A stretch of 33,654 bases of DNA from a virus. The notes below the pieces were generated by a model that had not been told where the DNA came from, searched no databases, and was given only the letters and a program-made list of their open reading frames with translations. The stretch lies in the IMG/VR virus record IMGVR_UViG_3300020463_000067, positions 1 through 33,654 of that record, one strand, 5' to 3'. The position numbers and the translations under genes are program-made. Shown here in pieces: positions 31,039 to 33,654 of the stretch (position 1 is its first letter; each line of letters begins with the position of its first letter).

Positions 31039-31264
31039 GTGCGCTCACCCCTCTGTCTGTTTTTGCTTCCTTACTCAACCACACCGCAAAACAAGCTGAG
31101 AAACAGCCAAATATCACGCTGCAAAATCCTGATTGATTTAGGGTTGGATCTTCTAAACTGATCATCCAGTTTGTGACTTGGAAGCACATGATTGTAATGG
31201 CTAACATCATTAGCCTGGGTAGTATTTTAAGCTCGTCTATTACGCTTGCTGTAAGCTTTACCAT
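31007..31264 (-). CDS. Two-span membrane protein of the lysis cassette
   Basis: 85 residues (MVKLTASVIDELKILPRLMM...), with GGAAAG just upstream. There are two hydrophobic spans (about 16-35, RLMMLAITIMCFQVTNWMIS, and 45-63, GFCSVIFGCFSACFAVWLS) and a polar C-terminus. This small protein type, with MVKLTASxxDxxKxLPRLMM at its start, occurs in marine phages beside holins. It may be a second holin or antiholin. The role is inferred from neighbours. Confidence 0.6.
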   Translation of the reverse strand: MVKLTASVIDELKILPRLMMLAITIMCFQVTNWMISLEDPTLNQSGFCSVIFGCFSACFAVWLSKEAKTDRGVSAHAPSNNRADY

Positions 31265-31373
31265 TGGCTTTCCTTGCTAAATTAATCGCAATCTTGCGCT
31301 CACGAGTGATAACCACCACTCGACCTTTGCTGTCATAAACAACAAACTTTTTCTTAATTTCTCTTATTTTCAA
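31227..31373 (-). CDS. 48-residue basic protein with TTG start, hypothetical
   Basis: The frame begins TTG at 31373, overlapping the previous TGA (TTGA), and reads LKIREIKKKFVVYDSKGRVV, then VITRERKIAINLARKANGKA. It is very basic with a beta-hairpin-like centre. It fills an otherwise empty 105-nt gap but overlaps the next gene by 38 nt, and TTG is a rare start. Plausible but not secure. Confidence 0.4.
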   Translation of the reverse strand: MKIREIKKKFVVYDSKGRVVVITRERKIAINLARKANGKAYSKRNRRA

Positions 31374-31531
31374 AGCTCTAGTTTAATACACACAACTTTT
31401 GCTTTATCGCTTGTCACAAGAACGCTTGCGTCTTCTTTGGCTATCTCGCAAACCTCTTGCTTCGTGTAGCTTCCGATATGGTAATGCTCAAACCCAGACG
31501 TTGATAACTGAACCCACAACAAAACCCACAT
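31370..31531 (-). CDS. 53-residue small protein, hypothetical
   Basis: ATG 31531 directly follows the TAA of the preceding gene. It reads MWVLLWVQLSTSGFEHYHIG, then SYTKQEVCEIAKEDASVLVT and ends VVCIKLEL. The layout (short hydrophobic strand, GxYxxxExC, VLVT...VVCI) is familiar from very small proteins of marine phages. It may be a secreted or periplasmic mini-protein, since the start is hydrophobic. Two Cys could form a disulphide. Function unknown. Confidence 0.55.
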   Translation of the reverse strand: MWVLLWVQLSTSGFEHYHIGSYTKQEVCEIAKEDASVLVTSDKAKVVCIKLEL

Positions 31532-32008
31532 TTACCAACGCCCTTGCCATTTACCTAAGAAGTAAAACAAAACAAACAAAACACCGCCACTAATTAAAAA
31601 AATAAAAGCACCAATAGCAAAGTTAATAGCCGCATCAACTTGCTCTTGCTTGCGATAAAGCTCATCCTTGCGTTGCTTACGCATTTTAGCCTCAATCGCC
31701 AAAACCTCACGCCATGCTGAAGGCCCATAAACGAACGAAATTTCATCCTTGATGGTTTGGCGCATTTCCTCAAATTTACGCTTATTATTCCATATCAAAA
31801 TCGCGCTTTCCTCGTCAGAACCCCGAAATGTTTTTTTCCAAAAAGGTGGATTTTTTTCACGCTCTTCAAGTTGTGTAAAATCCGAAAAAGCTTTACCCCA
31901 TTGCGCTAATTGACCCGACATTTCTTGTAGATCTTTACCCGCACCAATAGCCGCTTTAATCGCTTTAAAGCTACCTGTTGCTAGGGCAACGCAACTTATT
32001 GGGTCCAT
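31532..32008 (-). CDS. Membrane protein with C-terminal span, hypothetical
   Basis: 158 residues (MDPISCVALATGSFKAIKAA...). An N-terminal helix with KAIKAAIGAGKDLQEM is followed by a long charged coiled coil (about 40-125, including WNNKRKFEEMRQTIKDEISF). One strong membrane span lies at about 129-151 (AINFAIGAFIFLISGGVLFV). The type is common in marine podovirus late regions. A lysis or envelope role fits its place upstream of the holin genes. Confidence 0.55.
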   Translation of the reverse strand: MDPISCVALATGSFKAIKAAIGAGKDLQEMSGQLAQWGKAFSDFTQLEEREKNPPFWKKTFRGSDEESAILIWNNKRKFEEMRQTIKDEISFVYGPSAWREVLAIEAKMRKQRKDELYRKQEQVDAAINFAIGAFIFLISGGVLFVLFYFLGKWQGRW

Positions 32009-32009
32009 T

Positions 32010-32201
32010 TTAGCCCATAAATGTCATATTCAATAACAGCAATAAACTTGCACCAGTAATCGCAATCATAACAGACTGTAACTGACGTATTTTATTGTAA
32101 AGATCTTTAAACTGAATTTTCATTTCAGTTTTGATTTCTGCAACTTGAATTTGAATTTCATCTATGCGCTCGTGCGCTGATGCTACCGTTCTTTTATCCA
32201 T
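32010..32201 (-). CDS. Coiled-coil protein with C-terminal membrane anchor
   Basis: 63 residues: a coiled coil (RIDEIQIQVAEIKTEMKIQF) followed by one membrane span (about 42-62, QSVMIAITGASLLLLLNMTF). The design resembles XhlA-like lysis proteins, which pair with a holin. It lies 1 nt before the next gene and 15 nt after the tail-fibre-associated gene. The relationship is by architecture only. Confidence 0.55.
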   Translation of the reverse strand: MDKRTVASAHERIDEIQIQVAEIKTEMKIQFKDLYNKIRQLQSVMIAITGASLLLLLNMTFMG

Positions 32202-32216
32202 TTTAGATTGCCTCTA

Positions 32217-32531
32217 TTAAACGTTAGGGTAACGTGTTTTGATTTCTGCACGTTTATCTAGCCATTGCTGTTCTGTGCTTACCCCTGCTTTCCATTTAAA
32301 ATATAAAGGATCACTTTCATTCTGATATGCAGCTAATCTTTTTGCATCAATTTCAGCTTGTGGCTTACCCAAAACAATAGCGTCATATTCAGCTTGGATT
32401 TCTGTTTGGCTTGGCTTAACTCCTGAGTGATCATCAGCCCAAGTTATCGTCGATAAATCCGCACCAACCATCGTAAACTTTGCATTTTCATTTAAGTTAT
32501 AAATAGCTTTAAAAAGCGTCATAATATCCAT
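32217..32531 (-). CDS. Small tail-associated protein (fibre chaperone-like)
   Basis: 104 residues. It begins MDIMTLFKAIYNLNENAKFT, then ITWADDHSGVKPSQTEIQAE, and ends WLDKRAEIKTRYPN. The central part ITWxDxxxxxPtxxEIqAexD is common to small phage proteins coded next to fibre genes, some annotated XkdW-like or fibre assembly. The ATG overlaps the fibre gene stop (TAATG), which supports a joint role. Confidence 0.6.
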   Translation of the reverse strand: MDIMTLFKAIYNLNENAKFTMVGADLSTITWADDHSGVKPSQTEIQAEYDAIVLGKPQAEIDAKRLAAYQNESDPLYFKWKAGVSTEQQWLDKRAEIKTRYPNV

Positions 32532-33427
32532 TATACAGTCACCTCTTCAAACATAAAAAACCCATTTAGAAATGCAGAGCCACCGCTTTGAGTGGCGGAG
32601 GATAATGACATAAACGCACCAGAGCCAAGTGTTGCAAACGTGTCAAAATATGTTCTAGTCGTTATTCTGCGAACAACTTGAATGTGTATGCTATCTCTAT
32701 TAAAATCTGCACCGCTTGCACTACTTTGGTGGTTATATGCGGTATCATATTCCTTAGTTGTAATTGAACTTCGGTTGCTGCTAGTCGTGGCAGTGCTTGT
32801 AGTAGACCTTAATTCTAAATTAAAACCACCACTTGTTCCGCTAAATTTTCCATAAAGAGCTTGAGGCACAACGTAAGTTATTAATGTGTAATTATTAGAG
32901 TCGTTTTGCAAAAAATTAGGAGTTATATCTGTGTTAGAACCTGATGCCGTAAGCTCGTTCCAATATGTGTGTGTGAATGAGCTACTTGAAGCACTTACCC
33001 CTGCACCAGTAAAAATCTTTAAATTGCTTATTGGTGAACTCCCACCGCTACTTGCCGTTGCGAAAGATAAAGTTCCACTCCCATCGGTTTGCAAAACTTG
33101 GTTTGCAGTACCATCTGAGGACGGTAGCGTAAAAGTTCCCGAAAAATTACTTAACTCTAACATTCTTGCGGCGGTCATTCCCGAACTTGCTAACGAATTT
33201 ATCTCTGCGCCAGTTGAGGTAATCGTTGTCCCACCAACCTTAAATGCTGTAAAATCCGGTGAGGTTAATGCACTCGTTCCAACATCCATATCTTTGAGAT
33301 GCCCCATGATAGCTCTCATAGCGTTATTGACGTTGCTAGGAGCCATGCCCTCATCTATGTCAATGTTGGCTACATCCGTGTTAGATGAAGCCGTAGCACT
33401 ATATTGCGCTATAGTGTTCTTAGCCAT
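32531..33427 (-). CDS. Tail fibre protein
   Basis: 298 residues. The N-terminal MAKNTIAQYSATASSNTDVA, then DIDEGMAPSNVNNAMRAIMG is a classic virion-attachment segment of marine phage fibres (EGxxPSxVNxAxRxxMa). Next comes a repeat-like beta part (FKVGGTTITSTGAEINSLAS, NQVLQTDGSGTLSF) and a C-terminal domain of about 150 residues (about 145-298) rich in Ser/Thr, probably the receptor-binding tip. It is separate from the S74 fibre gene, so the virion may have two fibre types. Confidence 0.75.
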   Translation of the reverse strand: MAKNTIAQYSATASSNTDVANIDIDEGMAPSNVNNAMRAIMGHLKDMDVGTSALTSPDFTAFKVGGTTITSTGAEINSLASSGMTAARMLELSNFSGTFTLPSSDGTANQVLQTDGSGTLSFATASSGGSSPISNLKIFTGAGVSASSSSFTHTYWNELTASGSNTDITPNFLQNDSNNYTLITYVVPQALYGKFSGTSGGFNLELRSTTSTATTSSNRSSITTKEYDTAYNHQSSASGADFNRDSIHIQVVRRITTRTYFDTFATLGSGAFMSLSSATQSGGSAFLNGFFMFEEVTV

Positions 33428-33654
33428 TATTCAAATTCCTCTTCTAGTAATTCTGAACCATCAAATATTCCCGCTTGCACCAAAACAGCGTTTAGCCTTT
33501 TATTTCGTGCAGCTTTCAGTTTCGCAGTAGTGGGTCTTTCCAATAAATCAGCCATTAACTTTGGATCTTTTATTGCTTCAACAAGAATGGTCTTAACTCT
33601 GAGCTTTGGCATCTTGTCGAAAACCTTTTGTGCGGCCCTAACCCCTGCCCCTCC
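33427..33654 (-). CDS. C-terminal end of the large ejection protein (continues from position 1)
   Basis: In frame from 33639 downward, this segment encodes RAAQKVFDKMPKLRVKTILV, continues through KDPKLMADLLERPTTAKLKA and ends EEEFE at 33427. The Met at 33612 has no ribosome site and is internal. Joined through the duplicated 16 bp it completes the gene at 1-2454. Positions 33637-33654 duplicate 1-18 except base 33653 (C instead of G), probably an end-of-contig error. Its stop overlaps the fibre gene start (TAATG). Confidence 0.85.
   Translation of the reverse strand, partial: GGAGVRAAQKVFDKMPKLRVKTILVEAIKDPKLMADLLERPTTAKLKAARNKRLNAVLVQAGIFDGSELLEEEFE

Noticed and set aside
32931-33530. 199-codon plus-strand frame
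   Set aside because: Antisense to the fibre gene and to the end of the ejection-protein gene, crossing their junction; composition is a typical shadow.
33427-33612. Separate 61-residue gene starting at 33612
   Set aside because: The frame is open upstream to the contig end and joins in phase with the frame at position 1, so this Met is internal.
1-33654. CRISPR array, insertion sequence or phage RNA polymerase
   Set aside because: No regularly spaced direct repeats with spacers, no transposase frame and no T7-like polymerase gene were seen.

Overview
This window looks like the complete genome of a temperate, tailed double-stranded DNA phage. It is probably a short-tailed (podovirus-like) marine phage of a proteobacterium. 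The evidence is a portal, scaffold and capsid block followed by adaptor and tail-hub proteins with no tape measure, tail tube or sheath genes, a tyrosine integrase beside a tRNA-derived attachment site, and many small proteins of kinds seen in marine phages. The DNA is moderately AT-rich. The host cannot be named from the sequence.

The two ends of the window share 16 bases (1-16 and 33637-33652). One open reading frame runs in phase across that join, so the molecule is circular or circularly permuted, with a unit length near 33,636 bp. The late genes form one long minus-strand run: small terminase (19565), large terminase, small basic proteins, portal, scaffold, major capsid, adaptor, tail hub and fibres, ejection proteins. 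The run continues through position 1 to 33654, then through a fibre gene and a lysis cassette to the endolysin (29660). A strong minus-strand terminator follows at 29396-29427.

The early and replication genes are a second minus-strand operon, 26683 to 21352: Cro-like regulator, PDDEXK nuclease, RecE-like exonuclease, ssDNA-binding protein, primase-helicase, a gene carrying an iteron-like cluster (possible origin), and a DUF6456-like putative regulator at the end. Six plus-strand genes (19706-21393) form an accessory cassette that converges on this operon. The lysogeny module is a plus-strand CI-type repressor with one unknown gene before it, then integrase on the minus strand, then the attP core made from the 3' half of a tRNA-Gly(GCC).

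The most striking feature is in the major capsid gene. A 221-nt group I intron (12971 to 12751, minus strand) interrupts it 68 nt after the start codon. P1, P3 to P9, P7.1/P7.2, P10 and the terminal G can all be drawn by hand, and precise splicing restores a 314-residue capsid protein. A second notable feature is a shared operator (ATTCATATNTGAAT type) at the repressor, Cro, integrase and accessory-cassette promoters. The repressor and integrase promoters have the same layout. The repressor has an S24-type domain whose catalytic Ser is replaced by His, so it probably cannot be inactivated by RecA-stimulated self-cleavage.
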